Assembly: GCF_002105195.1 (NCBI RefSeq)
Contig: NZ_MUHU01000025.1
Span: 248,001-312,000, forward strand
Source: Derxia lacustris
GTDB taxonomy: Bacteria; Pseudomonadota; Gammaproteobacteria; Burkholderiales; Burkholderiaceae_E
Reading direction: 5' to 3'
Length of the DNA: 64,000 nt
This document shows positions 20,187 through 28,844 of this stretch, in pieces (within the stretch, counting starts at the first letter, position 1; every line of letters starts with the position of its first letter). The notes beneath the pieces were generated by a model. It was given only the letters and a program-made list of their open reading frames with translations, did no database searches and had not been told where the DNA came from. A program made the translations under genes and the position numbers.

Positions 20187-20838
20187 GCACGACCCACTGG
20201 TAGCCCACGCCGCGCACGGTGCGGATGCGGCTCGCGCCGACCTTGCGCCGCAGATTGGACAGATGGACCTCGATGGTGGCCGGATCGACCGGATCGCCGA
20301 GCGGCTCCAGCCGCTGGCCGAGCAGGCTCTTGGAGACCAGCGCGCCGGGCTCGCGCGCAAGTTCGAGCAGCAGCCGGAATTCGCGCGCCGACAGTTCCAG
20401 CGCCACGCCGCCGAGCCAGGCCTCATGGCTGCGCGGCGCGATGCGCAGATCGCCGAGCGTCCAGTCGTCGCTGGCCTGACGCGCGCAGCGCCGGTGCAGC
20501 GCCCACAGCCGCGAGATCAGCTCCGGCAGCGCGAACGGCTTGACCAGATAGTCGTCGGCGCCGCTGTCGAGCCCGGCCAGCCGCTCGTCGAGCCCGCCGC
20601 GCGCGGTAATCACGATCACCGGCACGTCGTTGCGCCGGGCGCGCCAGCGCCGCAGCAGGGTCAGGCCTTCGCCGTCCGGCAGGCTCAGGTCGAGCAGCAC
20701 GGCGTCGAAAGGCTCGCGGTCGAGCGCCAGCGCGTCGCCGAGCCGGCGCACCCAGACGCAGCTGAAGCCCTGCGGTTGCAGTGCGGACAGCAGGGCCGGT
20801 CCCAGGTCGATGTCGTCTTCGATGATGAGCAGATGCAT
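20179..20838 (-). CDS. Response regulator, OmpR/PhoB family
   Basis: A 219-residue regulator. The receiver domain shows the acidic pair IIEDD, the phospho-acceptor Asp in VLLDLSLPDGEG, the T/S switch VIVITARG and KPFALPEL. The winged-helix domain ends with DPATIEVHLSNLRRKVG and IRTVRGVGYQWV, the OmpR/PhoB signature. It is first in a two-gene operon with the histidine kinase. It is divergent from the lipoprotein hydrolase gene at 20947, a possible target. Confidence 0.93.
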   Translation of the reverse strand: MHLLIIEDDIDLGPALLSALQPQGFSCVWVRRLGDALALDREPFDAVLLDLSLPDGEGLTLLRRWRARRNDVPVIVITARGGLDERLAGLDSGADDYLVKPFALPELISRLWALHRRCARQASDDWTLGDLRIAPRSHEAWLGGVALELSAREFRLLLELAREPGALVSKSLLGQRLEPLGDPVDPATIEVHLSNLRRKVGASRIRTVRGVGYQWVVHD

Positions 20839-20946
20839 GGCGGCGACTCTAGCGCCGGCTGCCTTTGGCTTTGCCAAAGGTTGGCGCCAGCAGGATGCGG
20901 CCGTCCTCCACTCCCGGCCGGCATCGACTGCACGGCCTCCCTCCCG

Positions 20947-21816
20947 ATGACTGCTGTTCCTTCGAATCCGGCGCTGCCGCTGCGCTGGCGGCGCGCCTGT
21001 CTGGCCGGCCTTGCGGCCCTGTTGTCGGCCTGCGCCAGCGCGCCCGCGCCGGCCGACAAGTCGATTGCCGGACCGGGTGGCGCGCCGGTGGCGGTGTCCA
21101 TCGAGCGCCCCGCCGTCGCCACCGGCCCGGTGGTGGTGCTGCAAAGCGGCCTCGGCGATGGCCGCGCGCCCTGGGCCACGGTCGCGCAGCAGCTTGCGGC
21201 GCGGCACACGGTGTTCAGCTACGACCGGCCCGGCTATGGCGACAGCGCCAGCGTGGCCGGCCCGCGCGATCCGTGCAGCGTGGCGGCCGAACTGCACCAG
21301 CTGTTGCAGAGCGCCGGCCTGCCGCCGCCCTATCTGCTGGTCGGCCATTCGCTCGGCGGGCTGTATCAGCACGCGTTTGCACGCCTGTATCCGCAGGACG
21401 TGGCCGGCGTGCTGCTGCTCGATCCGACCCATCCCGACCATCTGGTCAGCCTCAAGGCCACGTCGCCGGCGCTGGCCGGCACGGTGCAGGTGATGCGCTC
21501 AGTGCTGTTCGGCGCCGCCGCGCGGCGCGAGTTCGACGATCAGGCGATCTGCCGCGAGCGCCTGATCGGCCCGCCGCCGCAGCCGCTGCCCACGCGCCTG
21601 CTGGTCTCGACCCGGCGCGCGCCGCTCGAGGAAGGCGCCTTCGCCGACATGCTCGACCGCCTGCGCGACGACTGGCTGCTGCTCACCGGCGCCGCCCGCG
21701 TCGAGCGCGTGCCCGACGCCGGCCACTACCTGCAAACCGACCAGCCGGCGCGCGTTGTCGCCGCCATCGATGCGCTGGCCAGCCCCAAGCCTTCCCCCAC
21801 CGGAGCCGTGAAATGA
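20947..21816 (+). CDS. Alpha/beta hydrolase lipoprotein
   Basis: A 289-residue protein with a signal peptide and lipobox (LAALLSACAS), so it is probably anchored to a membrane on the periplasmic side. The fold is a canonical alpha/beta hydrolase: VVLQSGLGDGR oxyanion region, nucleophile elbow VGHSLGG, and a C-terminal VPDAGHYLQ with the catalytic His. The substrate is unknown. The TGA overlaps the ATG of the next gene (ATGA at 21813-21816), so it forms an operon with the serine hydrolase. Confidence 0.82.
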   Translation: MTAVPSNPALPLRWRRACLAGLAALLSACASAPAPADKSIAGPGGAPVAVSIERPAVATGPVVVLQSGLGDGRAPWATVAQQLAARHTVFSYDRPGYGDSASVAGPRDPCSVAAELHQLLQSAGLPPPYLLVGHSLGGLYQHAFARLYPQDVAGVLLLDPTHPDHLVSLKATSPALAGTVQVMRSVLFGAAARREFDDQAICRERLIGPPPQPLPTRLLVSTRRAPLEEGAFADMLDRLRDDWLLLTGAARVERVPDAGHYLQTDQPARVVAAIDALASPKPSPTGAVK

Positions 21817-23072
21817 ACCCGTCCTCGATCGGCGCGCCTGCGCTCTCACGCCGCAAGTTCCTGCAAACCGCGCTCGCGGTCGGCCTCGGCGCGGCCAGCC
21901 TCGCCGCCTGTGGCGGTGGCGACGATGCCGCGCCCGCCAGCCCGCCCACCGCCGACGCGGCGCGCCGGGCGGTGACGCAAGGCCTGGTCGGCGTCGCCAT
22001 GGGCTGGCGCGAGCCCGGCATCCAGCAGCTGAGCGTCGCCGGCCTGCGCAACCTCGGCGGCCAGCCGCTGCGCTCGGACGACCTGCTCTATCTCGGCTCC
22101 AACGGCAAGGCCATGACCGCGATGACGATTGCCCGGCTGGTCGAGCAGGGCCGGCTGGGCTGGCAATGGCGCATCGCCGATGTGCTGCCGACCCTCGCCG
22201 CCGCCATGCGCGCCGACTACGCCAACGTGACCCTCGCGCAATGGCTCGACCATCTGGGCGGCGTGGTTCCGCTCACCGGCAGCGGCGACGACGAGGAACG
22301 CCTGCTGGCCGACGTGGCCGCCGATCCCGAGCCGCTGCCCGACGGCCTGCACGACCGGCGCCTGTACGTGGCGCGCTGGACGCTGCAACAGCCGCCGGTC
22401 GACGGCATCGTGCCGGGCCGCGACTACGCCTATTCCAACGCCGGCTATCTGATCGCCGCCCTCATGGCCGAAGCCGTCACCGGCCAGGAATTCGAGGCGC
22501 TGCTGCAAGCCAATCTGGTCGAGCCGCTCGGTCTGCGCCTGAGCTGGGCGCCGTTCTCGGCGCTCGCGCCCGAGGCGCCGCACGGCTACGAAGGCGCCTC
22601 GCCCACGACCCTGGCCTGGCCCGACGAGAGCGATCCGCTCTACGCAATCCTTCAGCAGGTACTGGCGCCGGCCGGCTACTGGGCCTGCACCGCCGACAGC
22701 TATGCGCACTGGATCGACACCCTGCTCAAGGCGCTGCGCGGCGAGCCGACCGCCCTGCCCGCCGGCGCCGTCGCGCGGCTGCGCAGCCTGCCCTCGGGCA
22801 GCTATGCGCTCGGCTGGCTGGCGCAGCAGCTGCCCGGCGTGACGGTGCTGGCGCACACCGGCCATGTCGACGGCTTCATGACCGAGGCGGTGCTCGACCG
22901 GGCCGGCAGCTGGGCCGGCTTTGGCCTGACCAACACCGCCTGGTCCGATCCGGCCGACGGCAGCAGCTGGGTGATGACAACCCTCGACAAGGAGATCGCA
23001 GCGCTGGCCCGGGCGCGCGGCAAGCTGCCGCCGACCGCCGCCCGGTTCGACGCGATGCCATCGCTTGCATGA
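21813..23072 (+). CDS. Exported serine hydrolase of the class C beta-lactamase / D-aminopeptidase type
   Basis: A 419-residue penicillin-binding-fold hydrolase. The leader is a Tat signal (SRRKFLQTA) running into a lipobox (LAACGGG). Active-site motifs are SNGK (Ser96-Lys99, the SxxK box), YSN (207-209) and HTG in AHTGHVDGF near residue 350. These place it in the broad class C beta-lactamase/esterase family (PF00144). It may be an esterase or peptidase; resistance to beta-lactams cannot be inferred from the motifs alone. It is translationally coupled to the lipoprotein hydrolase upstream. Confidence 0.85.
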   Translation: MNPSSIGAPALSRRKFLQTALAVGLGAASLAACGGGDDAAPASPPTADAARRAVTQGLVGVAMGWREPGIQQLSVAGLRNLGGQPLRSDDLLYLGSNGKAMTAMTIARLVEQGRLGWQWRIADVLPTLAAAMRADYANVTLAQWLDHLGGVVPLTGSGDDEERLLADVAADPEPLPDGLHDRRLYVARWTLQQPPVDGIVPGRDYAYSNAGYLIAALMAEAVTGQEFEALLQANLVEPLGLRLSWAPFSALAPEAPHGYEGASPTTLAWPDESDPLYAILQQVLAPAGYWACTADSYAHWIDTLLKALRGEPTALPAGAVARLRSLPSGSYALGWLAQQLPGVTVLAHTGHVDGFMTEAVLDRAGSWAGFGLTNTAWSDPADGSSWVMTTLDKEIAALARARGKLPPTAARFDAMPSLA

Positions 23073-23261
23073 GCGGCGCCGGCCGGGCGCCCGCCGCCAG
23101 CGCCCGCCAACCGCCCTTCCATCGGCCGCCGCCGCCTGCCGCCGCCTAGAACATCGGCCAGCAACCGCCTAGGACTTTTTCCGCGAATGAAGAAGGCGTA
23201 GAACCCGATCCAGCTTCATTTCTGTTTGGTTTCTCACACTTCCAAGTTCGGGCGAGACACG

Positions 23262-26200
23262 ATGGCCACGATCACAGGCACGGCATACAGCGACACCCTC
23301 ACCGGCGGCGCCGGCAACGACAGCATCACCGGGCTCGGTGGCTACGACTCGATCACCGGCGGCCTGGGTGCCGACACCATCGACGGCGGCATCGGCAACG
23401 ACACCATCGACGGCGGCGAAGGCAACGACACCCTGATCGGCGGCGCCGACAGCGACCAGCTCACCGGCGGCGCCGGCGCCGACCGCTTCGTGCTCGGCGA
23501 GGGCTACAGCAACGTCATCACCGACTTCACGCTCGGCACCGACGTGCTCGACGTGTCGGCGCTCGGCATCAGCGACTACGCCACGCTGCAACGCCTGCTC
23601 AGCTTCGACAACAGCGGCAATGTCGTCTTCAGCCTCTACAACGCCGGCAGTTGGTACAACACGACCTTCACCGGCCTGTGGTCGAGCGACTTCGGCACCG
23701 GCAAGGTGGTGCTCGACACCGCCAACAGCGCCGACGCGCTGAACGGCACCGGCTATGGCGAGACCCTGGTCTCGGGCCGCGGCAACGACACCATCACCGC
23801 CGGCGACGGCAACGACCAGCTGTTCGGCGAGGCCGGCAACGATGTGCTCTACGGCGGCTCGGGCACGCCGGCCAACGAGACCGGCGGCGGCTACGACCTG
23901 CTGGTGGGCGGCGCCGGCAACGACAAGCTCTACGGCGGTGGCGGCGACGACACGCTCGAAGGCGGCATCGGCACCGACACGCTCGAAGGCGGCCGCGGCG
24001 ACGACAACTACCTCGGCGGCGACGGTGCCGACGTGTTCGTGCTCAACGTGGAAAGCGCCAGCGAGACCGACCACATCGTCGACTTCAGCGCGGCCGAGGG
24101 CGATGTGCTCGACCTGCGCGCCACCGGCATCGGCGACTTCGCCACGCTGCAACGGCTGATCGGCAACAGCGAGAGCGCCACCTCGTTCAGCTACCGCCTG
24201 AACGGCTACACCCACACGCTCACGCTCGACGGGCTGGCGGTGGCCGGCCTGACGCCGGCCAATGTGCTGCTCAACAGCGCGACCGGCTCCGACGGCGTGC
24301 TCGGCAGCGGCTATGGCGACGACCTGTTCGGCGGCCTGGGCAACGACACGCTGACCGGCAGCGACGGCAACGACCAGCTGTTCGGCGAGGCCGGCAACGA
24401 TGTGCTGTTCGGCGGCTCGGCCTCGCCGCTGAACGAGAACTACGGCGGCTATGACCTGCTGGTGGGCGGCGCCGGCGCCGACAAGCTCTATGGCGGCGGC
24501 GGCAACGACACGCTCGAAGGCGGCATCGGCAACGACACGCTCGACGGCGGCTTTGGCGACGACAGCTTCACCGGCGGTGCCGGCGCCGACGTGTTCGCCT
24601 ATCGCGTCAGCGACGGCGGCAGCGACACCGTGCTCGACTTCTCGCTCGCCGACGGCGACCGCATCGACGTGAGCGCGCTCGGCGTCAGCGACTTTGCGAG
24701 CCTGCAACGGCTGGCCGGCACCGCCTACTACAACTACGGCAACACGCTCACCGTGGCGACCGGCGGCACCACCTCCTACCTCACGCTCAGCGGCGTCACC
24801 TTCGGCGAGCTGACCGCCGCCAGCTTTGTCTTCAGCACCGCCACCGGCAGCGACAACGTGCTGGGCAGCGGCTATGACGATGCGCTGTTCGCCGGCCTGG
24901 GCAACGACACCGTCACCGGCAGCGACGGCAACGACAAGCTGTTCGGCGAGGGCGGCAACGACGTGATCTTCGGCGGCTCGGCCAGCACCGCCGGCGAGGC
25001 CTACGGCGGCTACGACCTGCTGGTCGGCGGCGCCGGCAACGACAAGCTCTACGGCGGCGGCGGGCAGGACACGCTCGAAGGCGGCATCGGCACCGACACG
25101 CTCGACGGCGGCCTCGGCAACGACACGCTCACCGGCGGCGCCGGCGCCGACCGCTTCATCGTGCGCGACGAGGGCGATTACGAGACCAACACCGTCACCG
25201 ACTTCAGCGTCGCCGACGGCGACCGGCTCGACGTGAGCGCGCTCGGCATCTCCGACTTCGACACCGTGCAGCGGCTGTTCAGCAGCACCGCCTCGGGCAC
25301 CTCGTTTTCCAGCCACGGCGGCAGCGATACCAACACCTTCCTGCTCAGCGGCGTCGATGCCGCCACGCTGACCGAGGCCAACTTCGTGTTCGCCACCAGC
25401 GGCGCGAGCAGCGCCGTCAACGGCAGCGGCTATGCCGACGACCTGTTCGGCGGCCTCGGCAACGACACCCTCACCGGCGGCGACGGCGCCGACCGCCTGT
25501 TCGGCGAGACCGGCAACGATGTGCTCTACGGCGGCACCGCCAGCCACACCGTCGATACCTACGACGGCTACGACTTTCTGTACGGCGGCGCCGGCAACGA
25601 CAAGCTCTACGGCGGCGGCGGGCAGGACACGCTCGAAGGCGGCAGCGGCGACGACACGCTCCAGGGCGACGCCGGCAACGACACCCTGCTCGGCGGCGAC
25701 GGCATCGATCTGGCCTCGTATGCCGACGAGACGGTGGCGATCCGCGTCAACCTCAACGTGGGCTATGCCTATCGCGGCAGCAACAGCTATGCCGAAGACC
25801 GGCTGGTCGGCATCGAGGGCGCCATCGGCACCACGGCCGCCGACCGGCTGGTCGGCAATGCCGGCGACAACGCCTTCTTCGGCGGCGCCGGCAACGATGT
25901 GCTGATCGGCGCCGAAGGCAATGACGTGCTCAACGGCGGCGCCGGCGACGACAGCCTGAGCGGCGGCGACGGCCTGGACGTGGCGAGCTACACGCAATCG
26001 AGCGGCGCGGTGGTGGTCAACCTCGCGGCGGCGGCCAATCAGGTGACCGGCGGCGACGGCAAGGACACGCTGTTCTCCATCGAGGGCGTGTACGGCAGCG
26101 CGCTCGGCGACAAGCTGACCGGCAACACCCAGGCCAATGTGCTGGCCGGCTTCCTGGGCAACGACACGCTCGCCGGCGGCGGCGGCGCCGACACGCTCAC

Positions 26201-26669
26201 CGGCGGCGGCGGCAACGACAGCCTGACCGGCGGCGCCGGCGCCGACCAGTTCGTGTTCGACAGCCTGACCGGCAGCGACCGCATCGCCGACTTTGCGACC
26301 GGCACCGACAAGATCGTCTTCGACGCCTCGGTCTGGGGTCTGGGCAATGGCGATGCGACGGTGGACGGCGCGGTGGCGGTGGCCGGCCCGGGCGGGTTTG
26401 CCAAGACCGCCGAGCTGGTGCTGGTGACCGACAGCTTTGCCGGCAGCATCACCAGCGCCAGTCTGGCGGCAGCGGCCATCGGCAGCGCCAGCAGCGCCTA
26501 TGCCGTCGGCGACGAGCGCATCTTCATCGTCAACAACGGCAGCCAGAGCGCGGTGTGGGAATTCCATGCCGACAACGCCAATGCGGCGGTGGCCGCCAGC
26601 GAGCTGACCCTGGTGACGCTGGTGCTCAATACCGAGACGACGGCAATCGGCGACTACCAGTTCGTGTGA
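23262..26669 (+). CDS. RTX repeat protein 1, modular, type I secreted (predicted)
   Basis: A 1135-residue acidic protein made almost wholly of calcium-binding GGxGxDxLx nonapeptides. Four long modules of about 187 residues can be seen. Each runs from a short RTX block through GGYDLLVGGAG and LEGGIGTDTL to a beta-helix cap with DVSALGISDYATLQRL. The caps start near 23549, 24111, 24662 and 25228, and the DNA of the modules is also similar. No catalytic domain is recognisable. The last ~134 residues are the domain shared with the other four RTX proteins here and end in GDYQFV, as expected for a type I secretion signal. There is no N-terminal signal peptide. The ATG at 23262 was chosen over an upstream ATG at 23226 because it starts the RTX fold directly, as in the paralogues. 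Confidence 0.88.
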   Translation: MATITGTAYSDTLTGGAGNDSITGLGGYDSITGGLGADTIDGGIGNDTIDGGEGNDTLIGGADSDQLTGGAGADRFVLGEGYSNVITDFTLGTDVLDVSALGISDYATLQRLLSFDNSGNVVFSLYNAGSWYNTTFTGLWSSDFGTGKVVLDTANSADALNGTGYGETLVSGRGNDTITAGDGNDQLFGEAGNDVLYGGSGTPANETGGGYDLLVGGAGNDKLYGGGGDDTLEGGIGTDTLEGGRGDDNYLGGDGADVFVLNVESASETDHIVDFSAAEGDVLDLRATGIGDFATLQRLIGNSESATSFSYRLNGYTHTLTLDGLAVAGLTPANVLLNSATGSDGVLGSGYGDDLFGGLGNDTLTGSDGNDQLFGEAGNDVLFGGSASPLNENYGGYDLLVGGAGADKLYGGGGNDTLEGGIGNDTLDGGFGDDSFTGGAGADVFAYRVSDGGSDTVLDFSLADGDRIDVSALGVSDFASLQRLAGTAYYNYGNTLTVATGGTTSYLTLSGVTFGELTAASFVFSTATGSDNVLGSGYDDALFAGLGNDTVTGSDGNDKLFGEGGNDVIFGGSASTAGEAYGGYDLLVGGAGNDKLYGGGGQDTLEGGIGTDTLDGGLGNDTLTGGAGADRFIVRDEGDYETNTVTDFSVADGDRLDVSALGISDFDTVQRLFSSTASGTSFSSHGGSDTNTFLLSGVDAATLTEANFVFATSGASSAVNGSGYADDLFGGLGNDTLTGGDGADRLFGETGNDVLYGGTASHTVDTYDGYDFLYGGAGNDKLYGGGGQDTLEGGSGDDTLQGDAGNDTLLGGDGIDLASYADETVAIRVNLNVGYAYRGSNSYAEDRLVGIEGAIGTTAADRLVGNAGDNAFFGGAGNDVLIGAEGNDVLNGGAGDDSLSGGDGLDVASYTQSSGAVVVNLAAAANQVTGGDGKDTLFSIEGVYGSALGDKLTGNTQANVLAGFLGNDTLAGGGGADTLTGGGGNDSLTGGAGADQFVFDSLTGSDRIADFATGTDKIVFDASVWGLGNGDATVDGAVAVAGPGGFAKTAELVLVTDSFAGSITSASLAAAAIGSASSAYAVGDERIFIVNNGSQSAVWEFHADNANAAVAASELTLVTLVLNTETTAIGDYQFV

Positions 26670-26680
26670 CGCCGGCCGCG

Positions 26681-26717
26681 CCGCCGGTCGTCGCGCAGTC
26701 CTGCGTGCGACCGGCGG
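26681..26717 (+). terminator. Hairpin after RTX gene 1
   Basis: A 10-bp perfect stem (26681-26690 with 26708-26717) with a small inner CGCA/TGCG stem, starting 12 nt after the stop codon. No T-tract follows, so it may be a Rho-type or mRNA-stabilising hairpin and not a classical terminator. Confidence 0.4.
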
Positions 26718-26774
26718 CGGTGGCATGACTCCGGCCAGCGCGGGCGCGCCCGCGCCCCTTCACGGAGACGGCCC

Positions 26775-28718
26775 ATGGCACGCATCGTCGGCAGCAGCGG
26801 CAACGACACACTCAACGGCAGCGACGGCGACGACAGCATCGACGGCGGCGCCGGCAACGACCGCATCAGCGGCCGCTACGGCGCCGACTGGATCGTCGGC
26901 GGCCCGGGCGACGACTGGATCTACGGCGGCAAGTTCGGTGGCGACACGGTCGATTCCAGCGCCGCGCCCGGCGCGGTGGTCATCAATCTGCTGGCCGGCC
27001 GCAGCTCGGGCGCCGACGGGCACGACACGCTGATCGACATCGAGAACGCCGTCGGCAGCGCCTTTGCCGACCGGCTGGTCGGCAGCGACGGCAACAATCT
27101 GCTGGCGGGCGGCGCCGGTCACGACACGCTGCTGGGCGGTGCCGGCCACGACACGCTGCGCGGCGGGCCGGGCAACGACAGCCTGGACGGCGGCGGCAAC
27201 GAGCTGAATCTGGGCTACAACCCGCCCGGCACCGGCGGCGACTGGCTCGATCTGGGCGATGCGACGGCAGCGGTGGTGGTGAACCTGGCCAGCGGCCGCG
27301 CCATCGGCGGTGCCGGCAACGACAGCTTCAGCGCCATCGAGAATGTGTCCGGCAGCGCCTTCGCCGACCGGCTCACCGGCGACGCCGGCGCCAACTATCT
27401 GCACGGCGGCGCCGGTGCCGACACGCTCGAAGGCGGCGCCGGCAGCGATGTGCTCAGCGGCGGCCTCGGCGACGATCTGCTCGTGTGCCACGACGGCCTC
27501 GACTGGGCCTCGTATGCGTTTGCCGGCGGCGCGGTGGTCATCGCGCTGGCCAGCGGCAGCGCCAGCGGCGCCGACGGCAACGACCGGCTGATCGGCTTCG
27601 ACAACGCGCTCGGCAGCGCCTTTGCCGACAGCATCACCGGCGACGGCAATGCCAACCTGCTCGACGGCGGCGCCGGCAACGACACGCTCGGCGGCGGGCG
27701 CGGCGACGACTCGCTGCGCGGCGGCGCCGGCGACGACCGGCTGCTCGGCGGCACCGGCAACGACTGGGCGCTGTTCGACGACGGCTTCCTCAATGTGGTG
27801 GCCTCGCTCGCGACCGGGCTGGCCAGCGGCTATGCGATCGGCAACGACACGCTGGTGTCGATCGAGAACCTGCGCGGCGGCGACTACAACGACCGTCTGA
27901 CCGGCGACGCCGGCGCCAACATCCTGGTCGGCGGCGGCGGCTACGACACGCTTGAAGGCGGCGCCGGCGACGACACGCTCGACGGCGGCGACTTCCCCGA
28001 CATGCTCGACGGCGGCGCCGGCAGCGACAGCGTGAGCTATGCCGCCCGGTCCGGCGCGGTGCAGGTGGTGCTCGGCCTGAAGTACGCCAACGACAACTAC
28101 GGCGCCCGGCTCGACACGCTGATCTCGATCGAGAACGCCGCCGGCAGCGGCTTCGACGACCGCCTGCTCGGCAGCAGCGCCGCCAACCGGCTCGACGGCG
28201 CGGCCGGCAACGACACGCTCGACGGCCGCGACGGCGACGACACCCTCGGCGGCGGCGCCGGCGACGACAGCCTGATCGGCGGCAGCGGCGCCGACCGGTT
28301 CGTGTTCGACAGCCCGACCGGCAGCGACCGCGTCGCCGACTTTGCGAGCGGCAGCGACAGGCTCGTCTTCGACGCCTCGGCCTGGGGTCTGGGCAATGGC
28401 GATGCGACGGTGGACGGCGCGGTGGCCGTGGCCGGGCCGGGCGGGTTTGCCGCCAGCGCCGAGCTGGTGCTGGTGACGGCGGACCTTGCCGGCAGCATTG
28501 CCAGCGCCAGTGCGGCGGCGACCGCCATCGGCAGCGCCAGCGGCGCCTATGCGGTCGGCGCCGCGCGCCTGTTCGTGCTGGACGACGGCGCGCAGACGGC
28601 GGTGTGGGCCTTCCACGCCGCCGATGGCGATGCGGCGGTATCGGCCGGCGAGTTGGCGCTGGTGACGCTGCTGCTCAATACCGGCAGCACGGCGCTGGGG
28701 GATTACCAGTTCATCTGA
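26775..28718 (+). CDS. RTX repeat protein 2
   Basis: A 647-residue protein of RTX nonapeptides from residue 4 on. Several 'SSAAPGAVVINLLAGRSSGADGHD'-type beta-helix repeats, each ending in a IENxxGSxFxDRLxG cap, alternate with the nonapeptide runs. The last ~134 residues are the shared C-terminal domain, ending GDYQFI. At DNA level this end is nearly identical to that of RTX gene 1 over about 100 bp. The start ATG 26775 follows CGGAGA. There is no enzymatic domain and no N-terminal signal. Export by a type I system is inferred from the repeat class and C terminus. Confidence 0.88.
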   Translation: MARIVGSSGNDTLNGSDGDDSIDGGAGNDRISGRYGADWIVGGPGDDWIYGGKFGGDTVDSSAAPGAVVINLLAGRSSGADGHDTLIDIENAVGSAFADRLVGSDGNNLLAGGAGHDTLLGGAGHDTLRGGPGNDSLDGGGNELNLGYNPPGTGGDWLDLGDATAAVVVNLASGRAIGGAGNDSFSAIENVSGSAFADRLTGDAGANYLHGGAGADTLEGGAGSDVLSGGLGDDLLVCHDGLDWASYAFAGGAVVIALASGSASGADGNDRLIGFDNALGSAFADSITGDGNANLLDGGAGNDTLGGGRGDDSLRGGAGDDRLLGGTGNDWALFDDGFLNVVASLATGLASGYAIGNDTLVSIENLRGGDYNDRLTGDAGANILVGGGGYDTLEGGAGDDTLDGGDFPDMLDGGAGSDSVSYAARSGAVQVVLGLKYANDNYGARLDTLISIENAAGSGFDDRLLGSSAANRLDGAAGNDTLDGRDGDDTLGGGAGDDSLIGGSGADRFVFDSPTGSDRVADFASGSDRLVFDASAWGLGNGDATVDGAVAVAGPGGFAASAELVLVTADLAGSIASASAAATAIGSASGAYAVGAARLFVLDDGAQTAVWAFHAADGDAAVSAGELALVTLLLNTGSTALGDYQFI

Positions 28719-28844
28719 TGACGCAGTTCCGGGCCAAACCGGTCCGGCTTGCCGCATGCCGCCGCAAGGCTGGCAAGCATTTCGCCCCGCAGGCACGACC
28801 AACCCGGGCGCGACCGACCGCGCCCATCACGCGGGAGCTTCGAA

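Noticed and set aside
23169..26726. An open frame of 1185 codons on the minus strand opposite RTX gene 1, rich in Val/Ala/Gly.
   Set aside because: It is the antisense of a GC-rich repeat gene with periodic codons; its repeats mirror the RTX nonapeptides. No start signal or independent family pattern. The same holds for the long antisense frames opposite the other RTX genes.
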